Shown in pieces: positions 1 through 8,224 of a DNA stretch of 64,000 nt. The stretch's first letter is position 1. Every line of letters starts with the position of its first letter. Origin of the DNA: an uncultured Dokdonia sp. (GTDB lineage Bacteria > Bacteroidota > Bacteroidia > Flavobacteriales > Flavobacteriaceae); NCBI GenBank assembly GCA_938002835.1, contig CALKZS010000007.1:20061-84060 (forward strand). The letters run 5' to 3'. The notes beneath the pieces are model-generated. The model worked only from the letters and a program-made list of their open reading frames with translations. It did no database searches and was not told the origin of the DNA. A program made the position numbers and the translations under genes.

Positions 1-616
1 TCTATTTTTTCATTTATAGCAAAGATCATTTTTTGAGCCTTTTTTTGTTTTTCAGGTAATTTATCTATTGAATTGTTATTTATATCTTCATTTATGGTTT
101 CTATATTAAAAGTTTGTATATCTATAGATTTAGTAATTTGAAGTGATTTTATATTAAATACAGAGTATGATCCGTGGAGAAGCCATAGGCAATCAGGAAC
201 AAATTTTTCATTCTTCATTCTTCTTATTTTAAAAGGATGATTACAAGACTCTAGTAATTCTAACTTTTCATTTAGTATTTCATAATAAACTTGATTTACA
301 ATTGAATCATCTAGCTTAAAAACATCATAAACATCCGTACTATTTCTGTAATAATTATACTTTTTTAAAACAGAAAAATCTTTATAATTAATAGAGTCAT
401 TTTTTTTAATAACTTTTTCTAAAGTAGTAATTAAGGTACCTACTAGAGATTCATCTTGAAATTTAATAATTTCTAGTTTCATAGGTACATTAGGGAATTT
501 AATCAAATAAATTTTTTGATGAATGGATTCATTAAATATAGTTTCTTTTTTTTTTGATCTATTTGAGAAAAACAAAAAATAGAGAATAGCAGAAATAGCA
601 AATTAATTATTTTCAT
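1..616 (-). pseudogene. Secreted protein of unknown function, incomplete at window edge, frame broken at an A10 tract
   Basis: Minus-strand start at 616 gives signal peptide MKIINLLFLLFSIFCFSQIDQ. The frame is lost at the T10 (+ strand) run 546-555; one extra base there joins it to a long open frame (KETIFNESIHQKIYLIKFPNVPMKLEIIKFQDESLVGTL...) reaching position 1. Confidence 0.5.
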
Positions 617-794
617 AAATTTAAAATGTAACACTAAAACAATGTTGAAAATAAGCTAAATATAATAAAGTTTAATAATTTAAAAATCAGCTTTTGCAAA
701 AGCGTATAAATATTTTTTCATTTTATTTGAAAGCCCATAATTCATTGTATAATGCCGTCAATTCTTATTTTTGTAAGAATTTTAAAAAGAATTT

Positions 795-1859
795 ATGTGG
801 TATCGCCGCGCACTTAAAATTTCAATAATATTTCTTTATTTAATTATCATTGCTGGAGCTGTGGTACGTATGACGGGAAGTGGTATGGGATGTCCAGACT
901 GGCCACAATGTTTTGGGTATTTAGTACCTCCTACAGATGCGAGTGAACTTTCTTGGTTACCATCGCATTCATATAAAGAAGGTCAAGTAATTATTCTTGA
1001 TGAATCACTACGTGTGGCTACTTCAGACTTTATATCTAATACTACATATACAGAAGCAAATTGGAACACTTATGAAAAACACGATTATGCTGTATTTAAT
1101 GTATGGCATACTTGGATTGAATATATAAATAGGCTTGTTACTGCTCTTGCTGGCATCCCAATGTTATTGATGGTAATTCTCGCGTTTTGGTACTGGAAAG
1201 GGAAGCCGCTTTATATCATAGGAACATTTATGGTTTTACCTCTAATGCTGTTTCAAGCTTGGTTAGGAAAACAAGTAGTAGATTCTAATTTGCTACCTAT
1301 CAAGATAACAATCCATATGATTGCGGCTCTTTTTATTGTAGCCTTATTATTATGGTTATGGTATGCATCACAACAAAAAGAAAATGCTACTCCTATTATT
1401 AAAGATGGTGTAAAGAAGCACAATTATGATTCGTTATTCAAAAATTTACTTATTGTTGCTAGTATATTAACATTAGTACAAATCGCTTTTGGAACACAAG
1501 TACGACAGTATGTAGATGAGCGGGTAGCTCAAGTAGGATATGAAGCAAAAAACCTTTGGTTAGATCCTGTTACTTTTTGGTTTTATATACATAGATCATT
1601 TTCAATTCTTGTGACAGTTTTAAACATATATCTATATTGGCGCGATAAAAAGAAAAATCTGGGACATCAACACATAATGAACTGGGTACTCATTCTTATA
1701 ACTCTTGAAGTGATTACAGGTATTATAATGTATTATATAGATTTTCCATTTGGGTCACAGCCATTGCACTTAGTTTTAGCATCGTTACTTTTTGGAGTAC
1801 AATTTTATGTATTGTTAGAAAGTTTCAAAAAAAGGACAATGGCAATTAAGTCAATTTAG
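795..1859 (+). CDS. ctaA: Heme A synthase (COX15/CtaA family)
   Basis: Multi-TM protein with GAVVRMTGSGMGCPDWPQCFG motif and paired His helices. Confidence 0.93.
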   Translation: MWYRRALKISIIFLYLIIIAGAVVRMTGSGMGCPDWPQCFGYLVPPTDASELSWLPSHSYKEGQVIILDESLRVATSDFISNTTYTEANWNTYEKHDYAVFNVWHTWIEYINRLVTALAGIPMLLMVILAFWYWKGKPLYIIGTFMVLPLMLFQAWLGKQVVDSNLLPIKITIHMIAALFIVALLLWLWYASQQKENATPIIKDGVKKHNYDSLFKNLLIVASILTLVQIAFGTQVRQYVDERVAQVGYEAKNLWLDPVTFWFYIHRSFSILVTVLNIYLYWRDKKKNLGHQHIMNWVLILITLEVITGIIMYYIDFPFGSQPLHLVLASLLFGVQFYVLLESFKKRTMAIKSI

Positions 1860-1903
1860 GAAGAAACAGACTATCTTTACTGTCCTTTAAAAAAAAGAGC
1901 ACA

Positions 1904-2422
1904 ATGATTTACCGTTTTAGAGCTATTCTAGATACAGAAGAAGATGTTTTTAGAGATCTAGAGATTGAGGCAACAGCGACTTTAGAAGATTTGCATAATG
2001 CTATTAATCAATCTTTTGGATTTGATGGAGCAGAGGTTGCTGCATTTTATTTAAGTGATGATACGTGGTTACAAGGAGAAGAGTTTGCTCAATTTGATAT
2101 GGGAGAAGGTGAGAGCCAGTTGCGCATTATGAATGAGACTTCACTAGATAGTATATTGAGTGAGACCCAGACACGACTTATCTATGTATATGACTTTCTA
2201 AATATGTGGCGTTTTCTAGTTGAACTAGCAGAGATTACTACCTATGAAGATGGCGTGACATATCCTAATTTAATGTATGTGCACGGTCAGATACCTGATC
2301 AAGCTCCAGAGTTTGAGATGGAAGATCAATCTCAAGAGAAAGATCCCTATAGTGATGAGTTTGACGATTCGTATGATGTAGATGATTATGACGATCTTAA
2401 CTTTGATCAAAACTGGAACTAA
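1904..2422 (+). CDS. pRiA4b ORF-3-like (IS1096 TnpR-like) family protein
   Basis: MIYRFRAILDTEEDVFRDLEI..LHNAINQSFGFD motif and acidic C-terminus. Confidence 0.8.
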   Translation: MIYRFRAILDTEEDVFRDLEIEATATLEDLHNAINQSFGFDGAEVAAFYLSDDTWLQGEEFAQFDMGEGESQLRIMNETSLDSILSETQTRLIYVYDFLNMWRFLVELAEITTYEDGVTYPNLMYVHGQIPDQAPEFEMEDQSQEKDPYSDEFDDSYDVDDYDDLNFDQNWN

Positions 2423-2460
2423 ACTTAGCATTTTTTACAGAATAGATATGTATTGGTATA

Positions 2461-2476
2461 CGCTTTCGCGAAAGCG
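2461..2476. repeat. Dispersed palindrome CGCTTTCGCGAAAGCG
   Basis: Exact 16-bp palindrome 38 bp after the preceding stop codon. Confidence 0.95.
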
Positions 2477-2569
2477 TACTCAAAACAATTAATTTTTAAT
2501 ACCAGTGTAATATTTTAAAACACTATTTATAATAGTACCTTCTAACTAATCTTGATTAATAATATTTAA

Positions 2570-3625
2570 ATGATCAATCTATATAGCGCTCAAATAGAGT
2601 CACTTTCTATACACAGAGTAGGAAATAAAAGTAAAGCCGAAGGATTGTTTGTCTCACAAGATCCTTACAGTTTAAGTGATGAACTTACACCACTCATAAA
2701 AGAGTTTTTCTTTAAACCGTTTAGAGAAAAAGAAGAAAATTACTTTAAGTTTTTTCACGAGGAAGACATTGAGTTTAATGAGATGTTTAAGATATCTCAA
2801 AAGGTTTTTGATAACCCAGCGGCCACCCATTTACTTTCTGAAGAAATTGCAAAGCATTTATATGCGCAAAGTGATCACCCACATATTAAACCAGGAGAAG
2901 TCTATGTTGTTCACCTTGATGGTGTGCAGATAGATAATATCAAGACAGATGCAATAGGTATTTTTAAGAGCGAACTTAAACAAGATTTCTTACAGTTTAA
3001 GGAAACAGGTACTAACCTTGAGATGATTTTAGAACAAGGGATAAACCTAAACAAACTAGATAAGGGATGTTTGATCTTTAATCATAAGCCTGAAGAAGGC
3101 TATAAAGTACTGTCTGTAGATTCTAATAGATATGATGCAAAATATTGGTTAGAAAACTTCTTGTGTGTAGAAGCTTTTGAAGATGATAATTTTTACACAA
3201 AAAAGTATTTAAAATTTTGTCAAGACTTTGCAAAAGATGTAATACTCCCTGCCGAAGATAAAAAGGAAGAAGTGTTGTTTATGAATCGTGCCGTAAATCA
3301 CTTTGCAAAAAATGACGCTTTTGAAGAAACTGCTTTTATGAATGATGTGATAGAAAATCCTGAGCTTATTCCAGAATTCCGTAATTATAAAAGTGAACAA
3401 GCACCAAAATATAAAATAGAAGATCTTACAGATTTCCCTATTAGTAATACAGCTGTAAGCGCACAACGTAAGAAGATTAAAAATGTAATTAATCTAGATA
3501 CAAACATCCAGATTAAAATGGATTTTATAAATCCAGAAAGTGCAGAGAAGTTTGTAGAAAAAGGATGGGATGAAGAAAAACAGATGTACTATTATCTAGT
3601 ATATTTTAATAAAGAAGAGAAGTAA
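2570..3625 (+). CDS. Nucleoid-associated protein (NdpA/YejK-like, 37-kD family)
   Basis: Full-length similarity by eye to the NA37/NdpA family (HRVGNKSKAEGL..., FFKPF). Confidence 0.8.
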   Translation: MINLYSAQIESLSIHRVGNKSKAEGLFVSQDPYSLSDELTPLIKEFFFKPFREKEENYFKFFHEEDIEFNEMFKISQKVFDNPAATHLLSEEIAKHLYAQSDHPHIKPGEVYVVHLDGVQIDNIKTDAIGIFKSELKQDFLQFKETGTNLEMILEQGINLNKLDKGCLIFNHKPEEGYKVLSVDSNRYDAKYWLENFLCVEAFEDDNFYTKKYLKFCQDFAKDVILPAEDKKEEVLFMNRAVNHFAKNDAFEETAFMNDVIENPELIPEFRNYKSEQAPKYKIEDLTDFPISNTAVSAQRKKIKNVINLDTNIQIKMDFINPESAEKFVEKGWDEEKQMYYYLVYFNKEEK

Positions 3626-3654
3626 TCTTTATGATAGGTGTGTAATTTAAACTC

Positions 3655-3885
3655 TGTCTGATTCATTTTTTCTTATCCATTTCGGGATTAGTCAAAACTT
3701 GTTTTTGGCTGATCTTGGAATCAGCTATACGTGTTGGTTGGGTTCTACCAATATCTAGATCAATCCTATCTTAAAAGATAATATAAAGCTGTTGTATGGT
3801 AGCACTCCAGTTATGAAGCGGGCTTGTCCACTTTTTCTGAATATTCATTGTGGCTAGATAAACTAGCTTAAGCAGGGTCAAGTCA
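3655..3885 (-). pseudogene. C-terminal fragment of an IS256-family (mutator) transposase
   Basis: Minus-strand translation LTLLKLVYLATMNIQKKWTSPLHNWSATIQQLYIIF*DRIDLDIGRTQ... resembles the IS256 C-terminus (YLATMNIxKKWTxPIxNW). Confidence 0.75.
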
Positions 3886-3918
3886 AAAAGTTGTGGGATT
3901 TTAGAACTAAGCAAATAT

Positions 3919-4080
3919 TGTTGTTAACCTAAATAGGAGAAAACCTACATCTCTAACACCTCTAAATTGCGCTCTAAAAGCTTTAATTTTTGCATTGAAT
4001 GATTCTTCAGATGCATTTGTGCTTCGATTGTCAAAATAGTTGAGTATGTTTTTATAATGTATAGACATTGCTAAAGTGGG
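3919..4080 (-). pseudogene. C-terminal fragment of an ISL3-family transposase
   Basis: Minus-strand translation HPTLAMSIHYKNILNYFDNRSTNASEESFNAKIKAFRAQFRGVRDVGFLLFRL, the characteristic ISL3 C-terminal signature. Confidence 0.88.
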
Positions 4081-4135
4081 GTGTTATACTAATTTCATAA
4101 AAAAAATACAAAATGTATCCAATTTAAACAAGCCC

Positions 4136-4147
4136 TTGCAACGGTCT
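4136..4147 (+). repeat. Direct repeat TTGCAACGGTCT, copy 1 (possible IS-end relic)
   Basis: Same 12-mer at 4280-4291, 144 bp away. Confidence 0.6.
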
Positions 4148-4279
4148 TGTCTAATGCTAAAAACTAAGAGAAAATGAGCCTTAAAAACACTTATTTATGC
4201 CCTAAAACTAAAATGAAATCGAAAAATCAACTAAGTTTTGAACAAAAAAAATAAAAAACCTCCTAGTCTAACTAACCTT

Positions 4280-4291
4280 TTGCAACGGTCT
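4280..4291 (+). repeat. Direct repeat TTGCAACGGTCT, copy 2 (possible IS-end relic)
   Basis: Same 12-mer at 4136-4147; sits at the junction with the truncated lipoprotein. Confidence 0.6.
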
Positions 4292-4502
4292 CAGAGTACC
4301 AGTTGCAAAAGTTCCATCTTGAGAGATTGAAACATTTAAAGTTCCTCTTGTGGTTCCATCTACAGTAGTAAATATACCTTTATAATTTTCTACTGATAAT
4401 TCATCAGTATTGAGATTTTCTGAAGTATAAGTTACCGTATCTACACTGTCTGAACTACAAGCAAATACTAGCTATACTATAACAAATAGGAATAAAAGTT
4501 TT

Positions 4503-4516
4503 GCTTTCGTGAAAGC
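4503..4516. repeat. Dispersed palindrome, variant GCTTTCGTGAAAGC
   Basis: 1 mismatch to GCTTTCGCGAAAGC; lies in the 5' end of the lipoprotein pseudogene. Confidence 0.8.
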
Positions 4517-4589
4517 AAAAAACATTATAAAAAGCACCCAATTAGTACCATCTTATTTTTAAAGTATGATGTTACTTTATGAATATAGT

Positions 4590-5903
4590 CTAAGTTATTC
4601 TTGTAATCTTAGCCCCTATTTTTTGTAAACGCTCATCTATATTCTCATAACCTCTATCTATCTGTTCTATATTATGTATAACAGAAGTTCCTTTTGCGCT
4701 CAAGGCAGCGATTAATAATGATATCCCAGCTCTAATATCTGGAGAAGTCATTGTAGTTGCTTTTAGAGTAGATTGAAAATTGTGCCCTATTACAGTTGCT
4801 CTGTGTGGATCACAAAGAATAATCTTTGCTCCCATATCTATAAGCTTATCAGTAAAAAACAAACGACTTTCAAACATTTTTTGATGTATAAGTACTTCGC
4901 CTTTTGCTTGTGTTGCAACTACAAGGATAATACTTAATAAATCTGGTGTAAAACCTGGCCAAGGTGCATCAGAAATAGTCATAAAAGACCCATCTATAAA
5001 AGTATCTATCTCATAGCCATCTGTATGAGCTGGAATGTAAATATCATCTCCTTTGCGTTCTAATGTAATTCCTAATTTTCTAAAGGTATTAGGTATTAAT
5101 CCTAAATCGTCCCAACTTACATTTTTAATAGTAAGTTCGCTTTTAGTCATTGCAGCAAGTCCTATCCAAGAACCTATCTCAATCATATCTGGAAGAATGC
5201 GATGCTCACAACCTCCCATTGCTGTTACACCTTCTATAGTGAGCATATTTGAGCCTATTCCTTGAATTTTTGCTCCCATACGAACCATCATTTTACATAA
5301 CTGTTGCAAATAAGGTTCACAAGCTGCGTTATAAATAGTGGTAGTACCTTTTGCCATTACGGCAGCCATTACAATATTTGCTGTCCCAGTTACCGATGCT
5401 TCATCTAATAACATATATGTTCCAGTGAGACCTTCAGGAGCTTCTACTCCATAGAAGCGTTCTTCTCGATTATATCTAAAATTTGCTCCTAACTTTATAA
5501 ATCCTTCAAAGTGTGTATCAAGACGACGACGACCTATTTTATCTCCTCCAGGACGAGGAATATAACCTTTACCAAAACGTGCTAAAAGAGGACCTACAAT
5601 CATTATAGAACCTCGCAAACCGCTTCCTTCCTTCTTAAACTTCTCACTTTCTAGGTATTCTAAATTAAGATCATCTGCTTGAAAAACAAAAGTTCCTTTT
5701 TCAAGTTTTTCTACCTTAACGCCAAGATGTTTTAGTATTGTGATTAGTTTATTTACATCTATGATATCTGGAACGTTTCTTAAGGTAACTTTTTCAGGAG
5801 TGAGCAATACACCACATAATATTTGTAATGCTTCATTTTTTGCACCTTGTGGCTGAATATCACCTTTTAATTGGTGTCCTCCCTCGATCTGAAATGTTGC
5901 CAT
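4590..5903 (-). CDS. murA: UDP-N-acetylglucosamine 1-carboxyvinyltransferase
   Basis: Full-length MurA: QGAKNEALQILCGVLLTPE..., GRRRLDTHFEGF. Confidence 0.96.
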   Translation of the reverse strand: MATFQIEGGHQLKGDIQPQGAKNEALQILCGVLLTPEKVTLRNVPDIIDVNKLITILKHLGVKVEKLEKGTFVFQADDLNLEYLESEKFKKEGSGLRGSIMIVGPLLARFGKGYIPRPGGDKIGRRRLDTHFEGFIKLGANFRYNREERFYGVEAPEGLTGTYMLLDEASVTGTANIVMAAVMAKGTTTIYNAACEPYLQQLCKMMVRMGAKIQGIGSNMLTIEGVTAMGGCEHRILPDMIEIGSWIGLAAMTKSELTIKNVSWDDLGLIPNTFRKLGITLERKGDDIYIPAHTDGYEIDTFIDGSFMTISDAPWPGFTPDLLSIILVVATQAKGEVLIHQKMFESRLFFTDKLIDMGAKIILCDPHRATVIGHNFQSTLKATTMTSPDIRAGISLLIAALSAKGTSVIHNIEQIDRGYENIDERLQKIGAKITRIT

Positions 5904-5920
5904 AAATTTTATATCTGTTT

Positions 5921-6571
5921 TTAGTAACGCTTCTTGCGATTATTATTTTTAGAATAGTTTCTTTTTTTAACAGGATTTTCCGAAGCTTTTGCTTTTTTAT
6001 TTGCCCGTATCAATCTTTCAGAGTCTCTCAACTCTTCATTTTTATCTTTTAAATTAATCTCACCCTTGCTCAGCTCAAACAAGTGATCAAAAATAACATC
6101 GTCTTCTACGGTATCTTTATTCCAGTTTAGAAAACATTTTTTCATATGGTTTGCAATGGTGATAGCAAGTGCATCACGCATATCTCCTTGTTCCCAACCT
6201 ATAGCTACATCTATCATTCTCTTGATATTATTACCATAAAAACGGTATTTAGGATGGTTCTGAGGATATCCTAGTGGCCTAGGCCTTTCTGCTAGTTCTT
6301 CACGAGATGGTTTTCCAAAAGGAGACTCTACATCTAGTTTAAAATCTGACATTATAAATAATTGATCCCAAAGTTTATGCTGAAAATCTGGAACATCACG
6401 CAAGTGTGGTTGTAAATTTCCCATAACAGCAATAATAGCTTTTGCTGTTTTATTACGTTCTTCTATATCTTCTATAACTATGGTATCATTTACCATTTTT
6501 TGAATATGACGTCCATATTCTGGTATAATGAGATGTTCTCTCTCTGTGTTGTATTCTAATTGATCTATCAA
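5921..6571 (-). CDS. DUF4290 family protein
   Basis: LEYNTEREHLIIPEYGRHIQKMV...PHLRDVPDFQHKLWDQLFIMS; typical murA neighbour in Bacteroidota. Confidence 0.88.
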   Translation of the reverse strand: MIDQLEYNTEREHLIIPEYGRHIQKMVNDTIVIEDIEERNKTAKAIIAVMGNLQPHLRDVPDFQHKLWDQLFIMSDFKLDVESPFGKPSREELAERPRPLGYPQNHPKYRFYGNNIKRMIDVAIGWEQGDMRDALAITIANHMKKCFLNWNKDTVEDDVIFDHLFELSKGEINLKDKNEELRDSERLIRANKKAKASENPVKKRNYSKNNNRKKRY

Positions 6572-6788
6572 TTGTAAAAAAATTAAGTGAAGTAGTCTAT
6601 CCTATTTTTAATAGACAACCGCAAAATACTAAATTTTGTGATATTATATAAGTGTTTAATAATTTGATAACACGAAGTAGGTGTAAAAAATGACTATAGC
6701 TATATTTTATACTACAAATCACTATTTGCAAACTTCACAAACAAAGTCTATATTCTAAATACTATTCGATAACAAAAATTTATTTATA

Positions 6789-7274
6789 ATGAATATAAAA
6801 CTACTCTGTGTATTGTTTATAATTACTAACATTTCCTGCACAAAAAAGAATCCTAAGTCAGTAGAGGTACCTATGCTAGATCCACAACTAATATCACGTG
6901 CACATTTAATTACTAACGATTATTTCACACTAGCTAATACAACATTGGGTTTTGTAGAGTTACGGAATAAAACGTATTTATCTAATGTTGCAAAAGTTGG
7001 TTTTAATGCTACAAATACCCCTTATTCTCAATCTCCTAAAATTTTTGAACATATACTAGGAGAGGTCTCAGAGTGGGAACTCACTAGTGTAGTACCTAAA
7101 GGGCTAGTCACACGTTTTAAATATAGCGTCATAGTGACTCTTCAAGAAAAACCTGTCGATTTTTGGATTGATATTAATCAAGATTATAGATTGTCAAAAA
7201 TATATCTTTTTATACACCACGCTGCTTCTGGAGAACGTGTAAATCTTTTTAAAGATGCTTACATAAAATTTTAA
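6789..7274 (+). CDS. Hypothetical lipoprotein
   Basis: Signal peptide with lipobox-like ITNISC. Confidence 0.65.
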   Translation: MNIKLLCVLFIITNISCTKKNPKSVEVPMLDPQLISRAHLITNDYFTLANTTLGFVELRNKTYLSNVAKVGFNATNTPYSQSPKIFEHILGEVSEWELTSVVPKGLVTRFKYSVIVTLQEKPVDFWIDINQDYRLSKIYLFIHHAASGERVNLFKDAYIKF

Positions 7275-7287
7275 ATGGTATGCAATC

Positions 7288-7303
7288 CGCTTTCGCGAAA
7301 GCG
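7288..7303. repeat. Dispersed palindrome CGCTTTCGCGAAAGCG
   Basis: Exact palindrome between two convergent genes. Confidence 0.95.
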
Positions 7304-7313
7304 TTATTCAACT

Positions 7314-7625
7314 CTATAAAGAAATAACTCCTTCTATAGCCGATACTTCTTTGTATTTTTCAATCACTGCATCAGGGTTTTTCATACGCACATTAATCGA
7401 AACACTTGTATATTTTCCTGTACGCGATTCTTTTTTTGTGATCACAGCACCAGAATGATTAAAAATATCCTCTATCTGTTTAATTTTTGAAACATCAGAC
7501 GGTACAATAAACTTATATAAATAAAGCGCTGGCCATAGTGACGTATCTGCAAGTTGATTTTTTAATTTTTTATAAAATTCTTCAGGATTTTCTTTTGGAT
7601 TCATTATCAAAATTTGAGGTATCAA
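7314..7625 (-). CDS. DUF493 family protein
   Basis: Small alpha/beta protein; F(I/V)VPS..., SVSINVRMKNPDAVIEKYKEVSAIEGVISL. Confidence 0.75.
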   Translation of the reverse strand: MIPQILIMNPKENPEEFYKKLKNQLADTSLWPALYLYKFIVPSDVSKIKQIEDIFNHSGAVITKKESRTGKYTSVSINVRMKNPDAVIEKYKEVSAIEGVISL

Positions 7626-7687
7626 AGATACAGAATTACCGTTCTCTATGGTTTGTTTAATTTTGCCGTAAAGATTACTATTTTCTT

Positions 7688-8224
7688 ATGCCAAAACGTA
7701 TCCTCCTCATAGGTGGTCCATCTACTGGAAAAACTACACTTCTCAATTACTTAAAAGATATAGGATATCCGTGTTTAGAAGAAATATCTCGTGAGGTAAT
7801 TCTCAAAGCTCAAGCAGAAGGTATAGATCAACTTTTTTTAGAGCAACCTTTATTGTTTTCTGAAATGCTGAGAGATGCTCGCATAAAACAACACAAAGCA
7901 ACACAAAAAATTAGTAACGATTTTGTGTTTATAGATCGAGGAATTCCAGACACTGTTGCTTATATGGATTATATAGGGCAACCCTATCCAGAATCGTTTA
8001 TAGAAGCTTGTAATAAGTATCGTTATGATATTGTTTTTGTATTACCTCCCTGGGAGGTAATACACGTTATAGATAATGAACGATATGAAACTTTTAAAGA
8101 AGCACAAAAAATACATAAGCACCTCATTAAGACTTATACAACATTTGGTTACAAACCTATAGACGTTCCTACTGGTAAAGTAGAAGATAGAGCTACCTAT
8201 ATTCTAAATATTATTACTTCTTGA
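7688..8224 (+). CDS. AAA ATPase/NadR-like kinase (AAA_28)
   Basis: Walker A GGPSTGKTTL, DRGIPDTVAYMDY. Confidence 0.82.
   Translation: MPKRILLIGGPSTGKTTLLNYLKDIGYPCLEEISREVILKAQAEGIDQLFLEQPLLFSEMLRDARIKQHKATQKISNDFVFIDRGIPDTVAYMDYIGQPYPESFIEACNKYRYDIVFVLPPWEVIHVIDNERYETFKEAQKIHKHLIKTYTTFGYKPIDVPTGKVEDRATYILNIITS

Larger units (their letters stand above)
4268..4525 (-). pseudogene. Truncated lipoprotein gene with stop codon in the signal peptide
   Basis: Minus-strand MFFAFTKAKLLFLFVIV*LVFACSSDSVDTVTYTSENLNTDELSVENYKGIFTTVDGTTRGTLNVSISQDGTFATGTL, then repeat-derived RPLQKVS*; TAG at 4472-4474. Confidence 0.7.

Noticed and set aside
3209-3466. Minus-strand 85-aa ORF within the NdpA-like gene
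   Set aside because: Antisense shadow ORF in AT-rich sequence. The same reasoning applies to other short antisense/alternate-frame ORFs in the track (e.g. 5053-5265, 10363-10554, 13134-13361, 13495-13692, 28198-28416, 33158-33487, 37668-38036, 40390-40590, 46819-47076).
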